A stretch of 64,000 nucleotides of DNA from Bacillus carboniphilus (GCF_039522365.1 NZ_BAAADJ010000006.1:62001-126000), one strand, 5' to 3'. Numbered from the stretch's first letter, positions 1-9,649 are shown. Notes: generated from the sequence alone by a model not told the origin. Numbers and translations: made by a program.

Positions 1-3000
1 TAACTGCCATGATTTTGTTTCCACTGCCGACTCCCATGCACTCCACGTTATCTGGTCGTTTGAGAATCTCATCTCAATTTCCTGAACCCCTATATCTGCA
101 GAGGTGAGCTGTAAGTCGACCGTTGGGCGTAGAGTTTCCGCATCTCCGTTATTTACGGAGATGGTGCCGGTTGGTGGTGTTTTATCTAAGGCGAAGCTTG
201 CCGTTGAGAAGTTCCCGGCTTCATCTGTAACGATGATGTTGTATTCGCCTTCATCTGAAATCGTTGTACCATTGGTAAATGGCTGACCATTCAGCGTTGC
301 TGTTCCTTCATTGAAGGAAATGGTCACATTTTCATTTACCTTCTCCCCATCAAGTACTCCGGTTATATTCGGTGGTGTCGTATCTAGTTTGATCGTGTCT
401 TGGTAGACGGACACATTATCAAGAGCGTCACGAAGCTCCATATAGACTGTTTTATCTTCGTCACCAGCCGACAAAGTCCAAGAATGTTCACTTATTGCAT
501 CCGCCCAATCACTCCAGTTAACCGTGTCATTGGAGAAGCGCATTTGTACTGGTCCGTTGATGTCATCACTAGTGGTGGCCAGGGAGACATTTGGATTATT
601 TGTCCAGATAGCATTGTCGTTAATGACGATGGTTCCTAGTGGCCCGGTTGTATCCAGTTCAATTCGCGACATAAATTTGTCCGTGTTTCCTACATGGTCT
701 TGGAGCTCAACATAGACCGTTTTTTCGCCGTCCCCATCTGTCAGCTGCCATTCTTTGAACATTGCGTAAGGCTCCCAGTCACTCCATACATTGTCTTCGT
801 TTGAAAACCTCATCTGGATAGGAGGGTGTGGATCATCGCCTGTTATCGTTAGCTGCACAGTCTGGTTGTTTGTTAGATTCTTACCATCATTGATTTCAAT
901 AGCTCCAGTTGGCGGGGTTTTATCAATAAGGAATTGTCTAGTTGTAATGTTTCCTGCAGGGTCCATTACAACAAGGGTGTACTCGCCTTCCTCGTCTACT
1001 GTTGTTCCACTTACAAATGGTTGATCGTTAAGAGTTGCTGTTCCTTCGTTAAAACTAATGACATATTCTGTGTTGGTCATGCTACCGTCCGTAACACCGG
1101 TCACTACCGGTGGTGTCGTGTCTAGAATGATGGTGTCTGACACTGTTGATGTGTTACCAAGGGTGTCCTTCATTTCTACGTAAACGGTTTTTTCACCGTC
1201 AATTGTCGATAATGTCCAGTTTTTTGTTGCAGAAGATGATTCCCAATCTGACCAATCGACCTCATCATTCGAATATCGAACGTCGGTTACACCACTTGGA
1301 TCTACTGATGTCAGTGTTAGAGCTACGTCCGGTGTATTGGTGTAGTTGTTCCCATCGTTGATGGTTATGGTCCCTGTTGGTCCGGTTGTATCTAGGATTA
1401 TGGAAGCTGTAATGGATTCAGTCGTATTCCCTACGCTGTCCCTTAACTGTAGGTAAACCGTCTTTTCTCCATCCCCCGATAACAGGTTCCAGGCTCTCGA
1501 AGTGTTATAGCTTTCCCAGCTGCTCCAATCTGCCTCGTCATTGGATATCCTCATCTGTAAAGGTCCATGATCGTCCGTTCCACTAATGGTTAGCTCCACT
1601 TGTGGGTCATTCGTTCTTTCATCGTTTTGATTGATTACGAGTGAGCCGGTAGGCGGTATTTTATCAATGGTGAAAGCTAGACTTGTAGTGTTTGAAGCTA
1701 GGTCTTTCACAGTTAACGTGTAGTCCCCACTATCTTTTACCTGGTGTCTGGTTGTGATTTCGGTTCCATTCAATAGGGCGGTTCCTTCATCGAACTGAAT
1801 GGTGACGTCTGAAGCCGTTACATCCCCATCTGATATCCCTGTTATCACTGGTGCAACAGTGTCTAATATGATGGTTTGCTCGATTGGGGTGGACTCTAAT
1901 CCGGCTTGGTCTCGGAGTACCATTTGGATGGTTTTTTCCCCTTCTCCGTCTGGTAAAATCCAAGCTAGGTCAGCTGTCGTGACTTCTTGCCAATCTGTCC
2001 ACGTGCCCCCTTGGTTCATAAACTTTACGTCCAGTGGTCCGTTTGCATCCTGGGAATCTACTATTCTGATCGAAACATATGGGTTATTGGTGTATTCATC
2101 CCCGCCGTTTATTTCGAAATCCCCAACCGGAGCTGTCGTATCGAGAATAATACTGTCATATACAATCGTTTCATTTCCTGCAGGATCCACAGCTTTTAGA
2201 TAAATCGATTTCGTTCCATCTTGACCAGTAAGGGTGGTGGAAGACTCAAATGGCTGCCAGTTTGTTTGGTCTGTAGAGATAAACTGATTAACTGGGCTAT
2301 TGGTGTCTGTTGCTGTTGCCGTAATGGTCACAGTAGGATTCGTAGTGAATTCGGCATTGTTGTTGATCACAACTGTCGCCTCCGGCTTGGTTGTGTCTAG
2401 GATGATGCTGTCACTGGTGTTGGTGACATTGCCCACTTCATCTCTTAGTTCAATTTGAATGGTCTTTTCACCATCTCCTGCTGATAAATCCCATTCCGCT
2501 ACATTTGATACAGGTTGCCAGTCAGCTGCCCAGGCGTTATCTTCATTTTTTATTCGCATCTCAACAGCGCCTCTAAGGTCTGTTCCTTCAACCACGAGTG
2601 ATACGGTCCCGTTTTTGGTGTAAAGGTCTTCATCGTTAATCACGACTCTTCCAGTAGGCGGTGTTTTATCAATAGTAAATGATACGGTGGTAGTGAGACC
2701 TACCTTATCCGTTACGATGACATTGTAAATGCCGTCTTCTGATACCACATGGTTATTACTAATTGGAATTCCATTCAAATCAGCGGTTCCTTCATTAAAA
2801 GAAATGGTCACATCATCTTTAGTTTTGAATCCGTCTGTAAGTCCATCTAGCACTGGCGGAGTCGTATCCAGTTCAATCGTGTCAGAGGCCAGACTAATGT
2901 TCCCTGCGGCATCTTTTATTTGAACGGAGACTGTTTTATCTCCATCCCCAGCTGGTAACGTTACCTCTTTTTCAGAGGAAAATGGTTCCCATTCTGACCA

Positions 3001-5190
3001 ATTGTTCTCAGTTGCTGCGATTCTCATTTCAAGCGGTGGATTGGCATCAGTTCCACTTATAGATAGCGTCACATTCGGACTACTAGTTGCCTCTGTCTCA
3101 CCATTGATGGAGACCGCTGCTGTTGGGTTTGTTTGGTCCAGGGTGATTTGGGCTGTCTGGGTAATAAAGTTGCCTGCTTCATCTTGGATTTTTAAATGGA
3201 CTGTTTTTGTTCCGTCTCCAAGCGGAAGAGTCCAATCGTATGTTCCAGTGCCATTCACGGTTTGTGCGGTTGACCAATTGTCTCCGTCATCGGAAAACTG
3301 AATTGTAACGTTACCGTTCAGATTGTCCGTTGCCTCGTAGGAGAGCTCTACCTGTTCATTGTTTGTGATGGTGGCTCCATTGTTGATGGATATTGCTCCT
3401 GATGGCGCTGTTTTATCAATCGTAAAGGTTGCAGAGGACTGATTTTCTGCTTCATCCCAAACTACGATTGTGTAGGTTCCTTCCTGTGTGATTGTTTCTC
3501 CACTATCGTAAGGATCCCCATTCAAGAAGGCAGGGCCATCTGAAAAATTGATGGTTACATTTCCATTCGTCACTAGACCATCTGTTACACCTGTAATAGT
3601 CGGATTAGTTTGGTCTAGGACAATTGTATCGTCGATTGTAACTATATTTCCTGCAGCATCTTTCAACTGCATATAAATGGTCTTCGGTCCGTCTCCTGCG
3701 GGCAAGTTCCATGTTTTTTGACCGCTTAATGCACTGAAGTCCTCCCATGTTGACCAATCTACATTGTTGTCTGAAAACCTCACTTGTATTGGTTCATGGT
3801 CGTCTTCTCCCGTGATGGTTAGGGAGACTTCGGTTTTGTTAATAATGGTTTTGGAATTTTCGATAGTGACAGTACCAGTTGGAGCCGTTTGATCTAGTGT
3901 GATTACATCCGATATTTTCACGGTGTTTCCAGCTTGGTCACGAAGTTCGACATAGACCGTTTTGTCCCCATCTTCGTCTGGGATGGTCCATGGTTTTGTC
4001 GTTGTGAACGGTTCCCATACTTCGTCAGAAAAGGTTTCATTATTGGAAATGCGCATTTCCGAAACGCCATTTTCATCATTAGCATCAATTGACAGGGTAA
4101 CCTCTTGTGTATTGACTAGATTCGCATTTTCATTGATTTGGAGACTTCCAGTTGGATTCGTCCGGTCCACAATGAAATTGATGGTAGTCATGTTGCCCGC
4201 CTGATCTTTTACGATTAAAATATGCGGACCTTCTGTTGTGATGGTTGTTCCGCTTACAAAAGGCTCACCATTTAGAGTAGCGTTCGTTTCAGTAAAGGTT
4301 GGAGCTGCACTCCTCACCTGGGCACCCTCTGAAATACCGGTAATACTCGGTGCCACGCGATCAAGTATGATGGTTGCTGAAATTTCATTAGAAATATTGC
4401 CAGCTTGGTCTTGAAGCTGCATAAAGACCGTTTTTGTCCCATCTTCCCCTGTTAGCTCGAAGGTCTTGGTTGTCGTAAAGGCCTCCCACACTTCCCAGCT
4501 TAGTGAGTCTTGTTTAAACCTCATTTGAGCTGGTTGGCCTTCTGCTTCAATGGTGATGTTTACAGCAGGGTTATTTGTATGCGTTCCATTTGTAAACTCG
4601 ATGGTTCCCGTTGGGGCCGATTGATCTAAGGTGATGGTTGCTGAATACGTTTCACTCTTGTTCCCCGCCTCGTCTTGAAGCTGCATGTATACGGTTTTTT
4701 CTCCATCAGTTTCTGACAATTTCCAAGTTTTACTATTACTTATTGGTTGCCAGCTTGAACCAGTCCAGTCGTCTTCTTGGTTAGAGAATCGGACTTGTGT
4801 TGTGTCTGTGGGGTACGAATCGATATTTAAAGTTACGTTTCTACTGTTAGTTACGCTTAAGTTGGAGTTGATTGTGAAGGTTCCTGTTGGTGGGGTCTGA
4901 TCTAGTGTGATGGTATCTGAGTAGGTTGGTCTGGCGAGATCATCTGTTTTTCCGTCATACACCTTGTAGTAAACTGTTTTTGTCCCGTCTCCATCGGTTA
5001 ATGTCCAAGGTTTGGTTGATTCGAAAGGTTCTCTTGGGCTCCAGGTAACATTGTCATTCGAGAATTCAACTTCAATAGGGTCATTTTCTGGGTCGGAAGC
5101 TGTTAGGTGTAGCTTTACTTCTTTACTATTGGTGAATGGTACATCATTGTTGATTTTGATTGTACCTGTTGGTGGACTGTTGGATTGGTA
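1..5190 (-). repeat. Tandem Ig-like module repeats inside the giant surface gene
   Basis: Recurring DNA for the D-K/T-T-P-P-T-G junction appears near 165, 365, 630, 905, 1100, 1375, 1645, 1850, 2125, 2375, 2655, 2855, 3125, 3395, 3600, 3875, 4150, 4345, 4605, 4885 and 5165. Spacings fall into two classes, about 200 bp and about 270 bp, so two module types are interspersed. Codons differ between copies, which points to old duplications under protein-level selection rather than recent expansion. Confidence 0.8.
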
Positions 5191-5886
5191 TGTGATTTCT
5201 AGGTGAGGTACATCAGTTGGTGTAATTTCTCGACCAAAAGCTTGTTTCTCTATTGCCTTTTTATCCATAAATACTACTAATGACTGATAGAAATTACTTG
5301 GATCCGTTGTTGAGTCTCTCCCTTTTAGCAACAAACTGATCACTTGATCGTTATTTGCTAGTTGTTCTAATACATGACTTGTTATGTCAATCTTTATTAT
5401 TTTATAGTTTTCCGTAGTATCCTCGTCTGGCACCTGGATATTTGCGATTTTTGGAAGTATAGGTGTAGGCATAGGGGTATGTTCTTCTAACCAAGCATCG
5501 CTGGTTGTCTCGTATATATCAATATAGGCAGGTTCACTATCATTAGTCTCATTTATTTCAACTATTGGTATTACCAATTTAGCATCTTGGATGACTCCAG
5601 CAATATTAGATCCAGACATATCAAATTTTAATGCAGCTGTGTAAACATATCTCTCCCCGAACCAATTCTCAAAACCTACAACATGAATATTCGGTTCGTT
5701 ATAAGAAGAATTATCCCACCCATCTGGATAATACGTTCCATCGTGGGATACATCTTCTGTTACGGTTATCGTGGCAGTATCCACACTGGAAGTCATTACT
5801 TCTTCAGCTTCAGCCTGATTAGGAATCATCCAGCCCGCCGGAAAAACAAGCAACAACGCAACTAGCAAATGAAATCCTTTCCTCAA
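1..5886 (-). CDS. Giant secreted DNRLRE/Ig-like repeat protein (3' end outside window)
   Basis: The reading frame is open from a TTG start at 5886 to the window edge, at least 1962 codons, and the C-terminus is missing. The start is set by AGGGGGG a few bases upstream. Residues 1 to about 30 are a signal peptide (basic MRKGF, hydrophobic core, AEAEE after the likely cleavage site). Residues about 35-225 look like a DNRLRE/CBM96-type beta-sandwich: paired aromatic strands, ALKFDMSG, VPHLEITY. From about residue 235 on, roughly 21 Ig-like modules follow. Longer ones (about 90 residues) carry MRFSN, a WS..WEPF-like stretch, SW.L.DGDGTKTVY and D.AGN; shorter ones (about 68 residues) carry FNEGTATLNGEPF and FTIDKTPPTG. 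The product is probably extracellular or wall-associated and adhesive or structural; the domain that would tell, such as an LPXTG or SLH anchor, is not in view. Confidence 0.85.
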   Translation of the reverse strand, partial: MRKGFHLLVALLLVFPAGWMIPNQAEAEEVMTSSVDTATITVTEDVSHDGTYYPDGWDNSSYNEPNIHVVGFENWFGERYVYTAALKFDMSGSNIAGVIQDAKLVIPIVEINETNDSEPAYIDIYETTSDAWLEEHTPMPTPILPKIANIQVPDEDTTENYKIIKIDITSHVLEQLANNDQVISLLLKGRDSTTDPSNFYQSLVVFMDKKAIEKQAFGREITPTDVPHLEITYQSNSPPTGTIKINNDVPFTNSKEVKLHLTASDPENDPIEVEFSNDNVTWSPREPFESTKPWTLTDGDGTKTVYYKVYDGKTDDLARPTYSDTITLDQTPPTGTFTINSNLSVTNSRNVTLNIDSYPTDTTQVRFSNQEDDWTGSSWQPISNSKTWKLSETDGEKTVYMQLQDEAGNKSETYSATITLDQSAPTGTIEFTNGTHTNNPAVNITIEAEGQPAQMRFKQDSLSWEVWEAFTTTKTFELTGEDGTKTVFMQLQDQAGNISNEISATIILDRVAPSITGISEGAQVRSAAPTFTETNATLNGEPFVSGTTITTEGPHILIVKDQAGNMTTINFIVDRTNPTGSLQINENANLVNTQEVTLSIDANDENGVSEMRISNNETFSDEVWEPFTTTKPWTIPDEDGDKTVYVELRDQAGNTVKISDVITLDQTAPTGTVTIENSKTIINKTEVSLTITGEDDHEPIQVRFSDNNVDWSTWEDFSALSGQKTWNLPAGDGPKTIYMQLKDAAGNIVTIDDTIVLDQTNPTITGVTDGLVTNGNVTINFSDGPAFLNGDPYDSGETITQEGTYTIVVWDEAENQSSATFTIDKTAPSGAISINNGATITNNEQVELSYEATDNLNGNVTIQFSDDGDNWSTAQTVNGTGTYDWTLPLGDGTKTVHLKIQDEAGNFITQTAQITLDQTNPTAAVSINGETEATSSPNVTLSISGTDANPPLEMRIAATENNWSEWEPFSSEKEVTLPAGDGDKTVSVQIKDAAGNISLASDTIELDTTPPVLDGLTDGFKTKDDVTISFNEGTADLNGIPISNNHVVSEDGIYNVIVTDKVGLTTTVSFTIDKTPPTGRVVINDEDLYTKNGTVSLVVEGTDLRGAVEMRIKNEDNAWAADWQPVSNVAEWDLSAGDGEKTIQIELRDEVGNVTNTSDSIILDTTKPEATVVINNNAEFTTNPTVTITATATDTNSPVNQFISTDQTNWQPFESSTTLTGQDGTKSIYLKAVDPAGNETIVYDSIILDTTAPVGDFEINGGDEYTNNPYVSIRIVDSQDANGPLDVKFMNQGGTWTDWQEVTTADLAWILPDGEGEKTIQMVLRDQAGLESTPIEQTIILDTVAPVITGISDGDVTASDVTIQFDEGTALLNGTEITTRHQVKDSGDYTLTVKDLASNTTSLAFTIDKIPPTGSLVINQNDERTNDPQVELTISGTDDHGPLQMRISNDEADWSSWESYNTSRAWNLLSGDGEKTVYLQLRDSVGNTTESITASIILDTTGPTGTITINDGNNYTNTPDVALTLTSVDPSGVTDVRYSNDEVDWSDWESSSATKNWTLSTIDGEKTVYVEMKDTLGNTSTVSDTIILDTTPPVVTGVTDGSMTNTEYVISFNEGTATLNDQPFVSGTTVDEEGEYTLVVMDPAGNITTRQFLIDKTPPTGAIEINDGKNLTNNQTVQLTITGDDPHPPIQMRFSNEDNVWSDWEPYAMFKEWQLTDGDGEKTVYVELQDHVGNTDKFMSRIELDTTGPLGTIVINDNAIWTNNPNVSLATTSDDINGPVQMRFSNDTVNWSDWADAISEHSWTLSAGDEDKTVYMELRDALDNVSVYQDTIKLDTTPPNITGVLDGEKVNENVTISFNEGTATLNGQPFTNGTTISDEGEYNIIVTDEAGNFSTASFALDKTPPTGTISVNNGDAETLRPTVDLQLTSADIGVQEIEMRFSNDQITWSAWESAVETKSWQL

Positions 5887-6074
5887 TTCACTCCCCCCTT
5901 TCTTCTTTTTTAGTTTTTTCTAGCAGGATATCATATACGAAAAAAGTCCCGTTTATGACAATTTTCCCTTTATTAAGTTACTCAAGTTTACGAGATAGCA
6001 CAATCGTTTTCTTTCGACAAAATTTACGCTTTTTAGTAAAAATAGAGACTTTATACCTATTTTATTGTATGAAA

Positions 6075-6104
6075 AAAGGCCCTCTTTTTTAAAAGAGGGC
6101 CTTT
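6075..6104 (-). terminator. Terminator of the CBS-domain gene
   Basis: Perfect inverted repeat AAAGGCCCTCTTTT / AAAAGAGGGCCTTT, followed on the minus strand by a T run. It lies between the CBS gene and the giant surface gene, so the two are probably separate transcripts. Confidence 0.85.
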
Positions 6105-6185
6105 AAATACACATAAAAGCGGATGAAAGTGGGTTAGGAATTTTTCCATAACCTACTTCTAAAAATCATACTTTATACCTATTCG

Positions 6186-6599
6186 TTACTGTAATTGATC
6201 TGGCTTCGATATATTCGTCAGCGCTCCACCAGCACTTTCGTTTGATTGCTCACGAACAGCTAAGTCACCAAGTGCTACAATCCCAACAAGTTGACCGTTT
6301 TCTACTACTGGTAGGCGGCGAACTTGATTTTGAGACATTAGAGCTGCCGCTTCCTCAAGGGATGCATCAGGGCTACATGTTACAACATTATGAGACGCAA
6401 CTTGAGAGATGCTATTTTGGTGGCCAGCGATACCACGGATAGCTAGGTCACGGTCTGTTACCATCCCAACTACTTGGCCATTTTCCACAACTGGAAGGGA
6501 ACCTACATTTAACGATTGCATTTTTTGTGCAACAGTTTCTAAGTTATCTTGGTTTGAGCAACTTTGAACATTTGTAGACATGACGTCACGTACACGCAT
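6186..6599 (-). CDS. CBS-pair protein, YhcV-like
   Basis: 137 residues made almost entirely of two CBS motifs, residues about 1-60 (MRVRDVMSTNV ... LPVVENGQVVGMVTDRDLA) and 68-125 (NVVTCSPDASLEEAAALM ... LPVVENGQLVGIVALGDLA). No catalytic domain is fused. CBS pairs usually bind adenosyl nucleotides and act as sensors; the ligand and partner here cannot be inferred. Similar stand-alone proteins in bacilli are known as YhcV. AAAGGAGG nine bases upstream supports the ATG at 6599. It lies 3' of spoIIID but is separated by a terminator and a repeat array, so it is likely monocistronic. Confidence 0.85.
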   Translation of the reverse strand: MRVRDVMSTNVQSCSNQDNLETVAQKMQSLNVGSLPVVENGQVVGMVTDRDLAIRGIAGHQNSISQVASHNVVTCSPDASLEEAAALMSQNQVRRLPVVENGQLVGIVALGDLAVREQSNESAGGALTNISKPDQLQ

Positions 6600-6800
6600 A
6601 GGAAAAATCCTCCTTTTGATAAAATAACATGTATATTATGTGGAGGATTTTTGGAAATATACTATTTTGGATTGGAAATGTGGTTTTGGTGGGGGGAATG
6701 ATGGTTTAAGGGTGATGAAGTGCCGGTTAATTGGGGGTTCTGTATCACTTGGTTCATACTTTGGCTGTAATTTTCCTATTTACCTTGGGAATGGGGGGCG

Positions 6801-6984
6801 TTTTCGGAACACAGAGGCTTCTTTTCGGAACTTAGTTCACTCGATTCGGAACTTAGTGTACTATTTTCAGAACTCACTCCACCTTTTTCAGAACTTAACT
6901 CTCTCTTTTCAGAACTCACACCATCTTTTTCAGAACTTAGCTCTCTCTTTTCAGAACTCACTCCACTTTTTCCAGAACTCATCC
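6801..6984 (-). repeat. 21-bp phased array A1 (GAAC family, 9 units)
   Basis: Nine degenerate units with core CGGAAC or CAGAAC after ATT/TTT. The first base of the core falls at 6805, 6826, 6847, 6868, 6889, 6910, 6931, 6952 and 6973, an exact 21-bp period. Spacers of the later units alternate between a CTCACTCCA type and a CTTAGCTCT type. The array lies 3' of spoIIID after its terminator. The open frames through it (7-codon repeats such as SSEKREL) are a consequence of the period, not likely genes. Confidence 0.9.
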
Positions 6985-6987
6985 CAC

Positions 6988-7052
6988 TGGGACACTAAAC
7001 CTGTCCCCTCTGTCCCAGCCAACTGGGACACCAAACCTGTCCCCTTGTCCCA
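6988..7052. repeat. Two GGGACA/TGTCCC elements (copies 1 and 2)
   Basis: Copies at 6988-7017 and 7024-7052. Each reads TGGGACA, a short spacer, AACCTGTCCCC, then TGTCCCA, so the first TGGGACA can pair with either TGTCCC. The same element recurs five more times in this window, always in the same orientation and at 3' ends of genes. Confidence 0.85.
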
Positions 7053-7059
7053 AAGCAAA

Positions 7060-7081
7060 AAGCCCAGCCGAAGCTGCGCCT
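7060..7081 (-). terminator. Terminator of spoIIID
   Basis: On the minus strand GGCGCAGC, loop TTCG, GCTGGGC, then a T run, directly after the spoIIID stop codon. Confidence 0.8.
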
Positions 7082-7085
7082 TTTG

Positions 7086-7343
7086 TTAGACTGGCTCTTC
7101 TTTTTTGTACTTGAGTTTGGTTGCTTCCCCTCCGCGCAGATGGCGGATTGATTTATGATAGTCCAAAATTTCCTTTACTTCGTTGGCTAGGTCTGGATTG
7201 ATCTCTGGAAGCCTTTCCGTTAAATCCTTATGAACGGTACTTTTGGATACGCCAAACTCTTTCGCGATGACGCGAACTGTTTTCCTCGTCTCCACGATAT
7301 ACTTACCTATCTTGATTGTTCTTTCTTTGATGTAATCGTGCAC
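7086..7343 (-). CDS. spoIIID: Sporulation transcription factor SpoIIID
   Basis: 85 residues, nearly identical to what I remember of Bacillus SpoIIID: HDYIKERTIKIGKY, a helix-turn-helix around VRVIAKEFGVSKSTVHKDL (residues about 22-42) and a basic C-terminal stretch IRHLRGGEATKLKYKK that contacts DNA. It acts in the mother cell with sigma-E RNA polymerase as activator and repressor. The start is a GTG at 7343, supported by GGGAGGG upstream and by the family N-terminus; the frame stays open to 7475 but the extra residues match nothing known. The tail is slightly shorter than in B. subtilis. Confidence 0.95.
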   Translation of the reverse strand: MHDYIKERTIKIGKYIVETRKTVRVIAKEFGVSKSTVHKDLTERLPEINPDLANEVKEILDYHKSIRHLRGGEATKLKYKKEEPV

Positions 7344-7920
7344 ACCACTCGCCCTCCCTAAATTGGATGTGAGAAGTGTGAAATGAGACTCGCTTTCACT
7401 TGGACTAAGTACTTCTAATCCCGCATAAAGGTTACATGTTTCTCGTCCATCTGCAATTTCTAGCAGACGAAGCATCGTGTGTGTCTCTAGGTTTAGTGTA
7501 TGTACTCTTTAGAGGCTTCTTTTTCGTCTATTCATTTTTATGCGGCAGAAAGAATGAACCTTCTGTGCCTACAACAAATAATCATGTCTCCAACTTGATC
7601 TAGGTGTCTAATAAACGCGCTCACCTCAAACACTCTCGTGAAACTTTGAGTTTGTAACAGTTTATTAGCTTGGATACGGGAATATGCACAAATTAACCAA
7701 TAAGGACAAGGTGTACAAGCAATTTTGTACAAAAAATTATTATTCAGCTTTTTTACCGTTATTGTGGCATTTTATAATAATTTATAAAATATGGATATTA
7801 CAGTATGAATATGACTATGTAACACAATATTAATATATAAATTGTTTTTTATATGTTATGATTTCTGATGATAATAAAACTATTATAAATATTTTAATAC
7901 CGTATTGGAGGTTACGTTAT
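7344..7920. other. AT-rich divergent gap between spoIIID and rok
   Basis: No convincing gene. The left part must carry the spoIIID promoter, with a sigma-E-like -10 candidate at 7495-7502. The right 200 bases are very AT-rich and precede rok. The open frame at 7538-7732 on the minus strand has no plausible ribosome site or family features. Confidence 0.5.
7495..7502 (-). promoter_or_regulatory. Candidate sigma-E -10 element for spoIIID
   Basis: The minus strand reads CATACACT, matching the sigma-E -10 consensus CATACANT. No clear -35 element is visible and the implied leader is about 150 bases long, so this is tentative. Confidence 0.3.
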
Positions 7921-8430
7921 ATGTTTAACGAGAGAGATGCCTTAAAACTCCGCCTCGAGCAACTAGCTGAACAAGAAGAACGATTTTTAAAACTATTTCG
8001 TGAGGAACGTGAACTGATTTTCACTAAACTACGAGAATTGGATACAAGCGAGAAACCGGTGAAAACAGAAGTTGTAGAGAAAACACCTGTTGATCCAGAA
8101 CTTACTGAGGTTGTAAAACCTGCTCCAACACCTGCTAAAAAAGCTGCACAACCGAAGAAATCATCTACTCCTAGCCCACAAGGTAATAAAAGAGGTAGAA
8201 AGCCAACCGTTACACCTGAAAAAGAAGCAGCTATTGAAATTTTAAAAATGCATCCTGAAGGAATGAAAGGTGTGGACCTGCAACGTGCTGTTGAAGAAGC
8301 AACTGGCTCACCGATTGCAAACATGACGACCTTCATGAAGTCCGTTGAAAACCTAGATCCAAACGTGCAAAAACCAAGTCGCGGAACCTATATCTACGCG
8401 AATACAGATACTCCATTTGGTGAATTTTAA
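7921..8430 (+). CDS. rok: Rok-like nucleoid-associated repressor
   Basis: 169 residues. The N-terminus MFNERDALKLRLEQLAEQE matches the oligomerising coiled-coil of B. subtilis Rok (remembered as MFNEREALRLRLEQL). A Lys/Pro/Ala-rich linker with KRGRKPT follows (about 65-105), then a C-terminal winged-helix-like domain with AAIEILK, IPNMTTF-like IANMTTFMKSVENL, and KKPYRG-like QKPSRGTYIY. Rok binds AT-rich, often horizontally acquired DNA in the minor groove and silences it, and represses comK in B. subtilis. The start at 7921 is chosen because GGAGG sits 8 bases upstream; the frame is open 63 bases further upstream. It opens an AT-rich accessory block. Confidence 0.85.
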   Translation: MFNERDALKLRLEQLAEQEERFLKLFREERELIFTKLRELDTSEKPVKTEVVEKTPVDPELTEVVKPAPTPAKKAAQPKKSSTPSPQGNKRGRKPTVTPEKEAAIEILKMHPEGMKGVDLQRAVEEATGSPIANMTTFMKSVENLDPNVQKPSRGTYIYANTDTPFGEF

Positions 8431-8449
8431 TATATCAATCAACTTAGAT

Positions 8450-8493
8450 AAGCCATTTTTCATTTATTTTTGAATGAAAATATGGCTTTTTTT
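8450..8493 (+). terminator. Terminator of rok
   Basis: AAGCCATTTTTCATT / AATGAAAATATGGCTT stem followed by seven T residues, 20 bases after the rok stop. Confidence 0.85.
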
Positions 8494-8610
8494 ATAAAAG
8501 CTAAATCCTATTTTTCTTTTATCAAATGATTTTTTTCCATAATTGTGTAACTATGGAAACAAACCTTTCGTCTAACTCGTTAGAAAGACATAAAGGAAAG
8601 GTGACATTAC

Positions 8611-9609
8611 ATGAAGAAATTAGGATTAGTAAGCCTTACAGCAATGGCATTGATCATCCCTTCTACCTCTGGCTTTGCTGCTGTCGATGCCAATTGTGGC
8701 GAAGGAAATGGTGAAGTAACGTGCCTGCAAGTACCTGTTAAAGACCTTGCTACAGAAGAAAAAGCTTATCAATTTTTACAGGAGCATTATATCTTCTATG
8801 GATATGCTGATGGAGAAGCACATTTAGATCGGCTCACTAATCGTGCACAGGTAGCTGTCACTCTGCAACGGATGTTCAGCCTTCAAGCACCAACTAAATT
8901 AGCTGATGGCCCTAACCCAAATCCATATAAGGATCTGGCTTATCACTGGGCAGCCGACGATATCCATGCTGTTCACGAAGCAGGCTGGATGAAATATGAT
9001 GGCGAAGAATTTAAACCGAACCAAACCATTACTCTCCAAGAATTAGCCGAAATCCTTGTAAGAGTAGCAGAACTTAATACCGGTGAATATGCTTCCATAT
9101 GGCTACCGGCCGATTCCGAGTATCAAGATGATCTTGCTGCTGCTTTAACGGAAAAATTAATTAGAGGATCAGACGACTATAAAGCGGAAGCCACTCGTGG
9201 TGACTTAGCGTTTGCGCTGAACCAACTGTACCACTATATGTTAGAAAAGGAGCCTAGTTCTGTTATGAGCGCATTAGTTCCTTCATTAAAAGTTGAACAA
9301 ACCGATGACAACTGGTCTTGGACATTTGATATTAAAAACCAATCTGAAGACGTCCAAACTGTAGCTTTTTCATCCGGACTCAATTTTGACTACATTCTTT
9401 ACAAGGATGGGAAAAAAGTTGAACAATATTCTGATGGAAAATTCTTTATTATGATTTATAAAGAACAAGAGGTAGGAAAAGGAGAAGGACTGAACTACAA
9501 AGGGGTCTTCTCTGATCTAGAACCTGGGGAGTACACACTTGAAACCTGGTTAGTAGCCAAAGGTTGGCCTCAGGTTAGAGATAAAGTGTCATTTATAGTA
9601 GAAGAATAG
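8611..9609 (+). CDS. Secreted SLH-like protein with C-terminal BsuPI domain
   Basis: 332 residues. A signal peptide (1 to about 23, ending GFAA) is followed by S-layer-homology-like repeats at about 40-205: FLQEHYIFYGYADGE, LTNRAQVAVTLQRM, YKDLAYHWAADDIHAVHEAGW, then further weak copies. The C-terminal 110 residues resemble the BsuPI domain (FDIKNQSED, FDYILYKDGKKVEQYSDGKFF, LEPGEYTLE), named after an intracellular proteinase inhibitor of B. subtilis but found in many extracellular proteins. Likely a cell-surface protein; wall attachment through SLH is inferred. GGAAAGGTG precedes the ATG. It has its own terminator and stands alone beside rok. Confidence 0.75.
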   Translation: MKKLGLVSLTAMALIIPSTSGFAAVDANCGEGNGEVTCLQVPVKDLATEEKAYQFLQEHYIFYGYADGEAHLDRLTNRAQVAVTLQRMFSLQAPTKLADGPNPNPYKDLAYHWAADDIHAVHEAGWMKYDGEEFKPNQTITLQELAEILVRVAELNTGEYASIWLPADSEYQDDLAAALTEKLIRGSDDYKAEATRGDLAFALNQLYHYMLEKEPSSVMSALVPSLKVEQTDDNWSWTFDIKNQSEDVQTVAFSSGLNFDYILYKDGKKVEQYSDGKFFIMIYKEQEVGKGEGLNYKGVFSDLEPGEYTLETWLVAKGWPQVRDKVSFIVEE

Positions 9610-9617
9610 GTGGTATT

Positions 9618-9649
9618 GCTCCGAAGCCTTGTTGGCTTGGGGGCTTTTT
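9618..9649 (+). terminator. Terminator of the SLH/BsuPI gene
   Basis: Imperfect stem GCTCCGAAGCC / GGCTTGGGGGC followed by TTTTT, nine bases after the stop codon. Confidence 0.75.

Noticed and set aside
1-5886. Plus-strand short frames opposite the giant surface gene
   Set aside because: They recur with the Ig-module period, which is what shadows of a repetitive gene look like.
7538-7732. Minus-strand 64-codon frame upstream of spoIIID
   Set aside because: No ribosome site and no recognisable features in an AT-rich gap.
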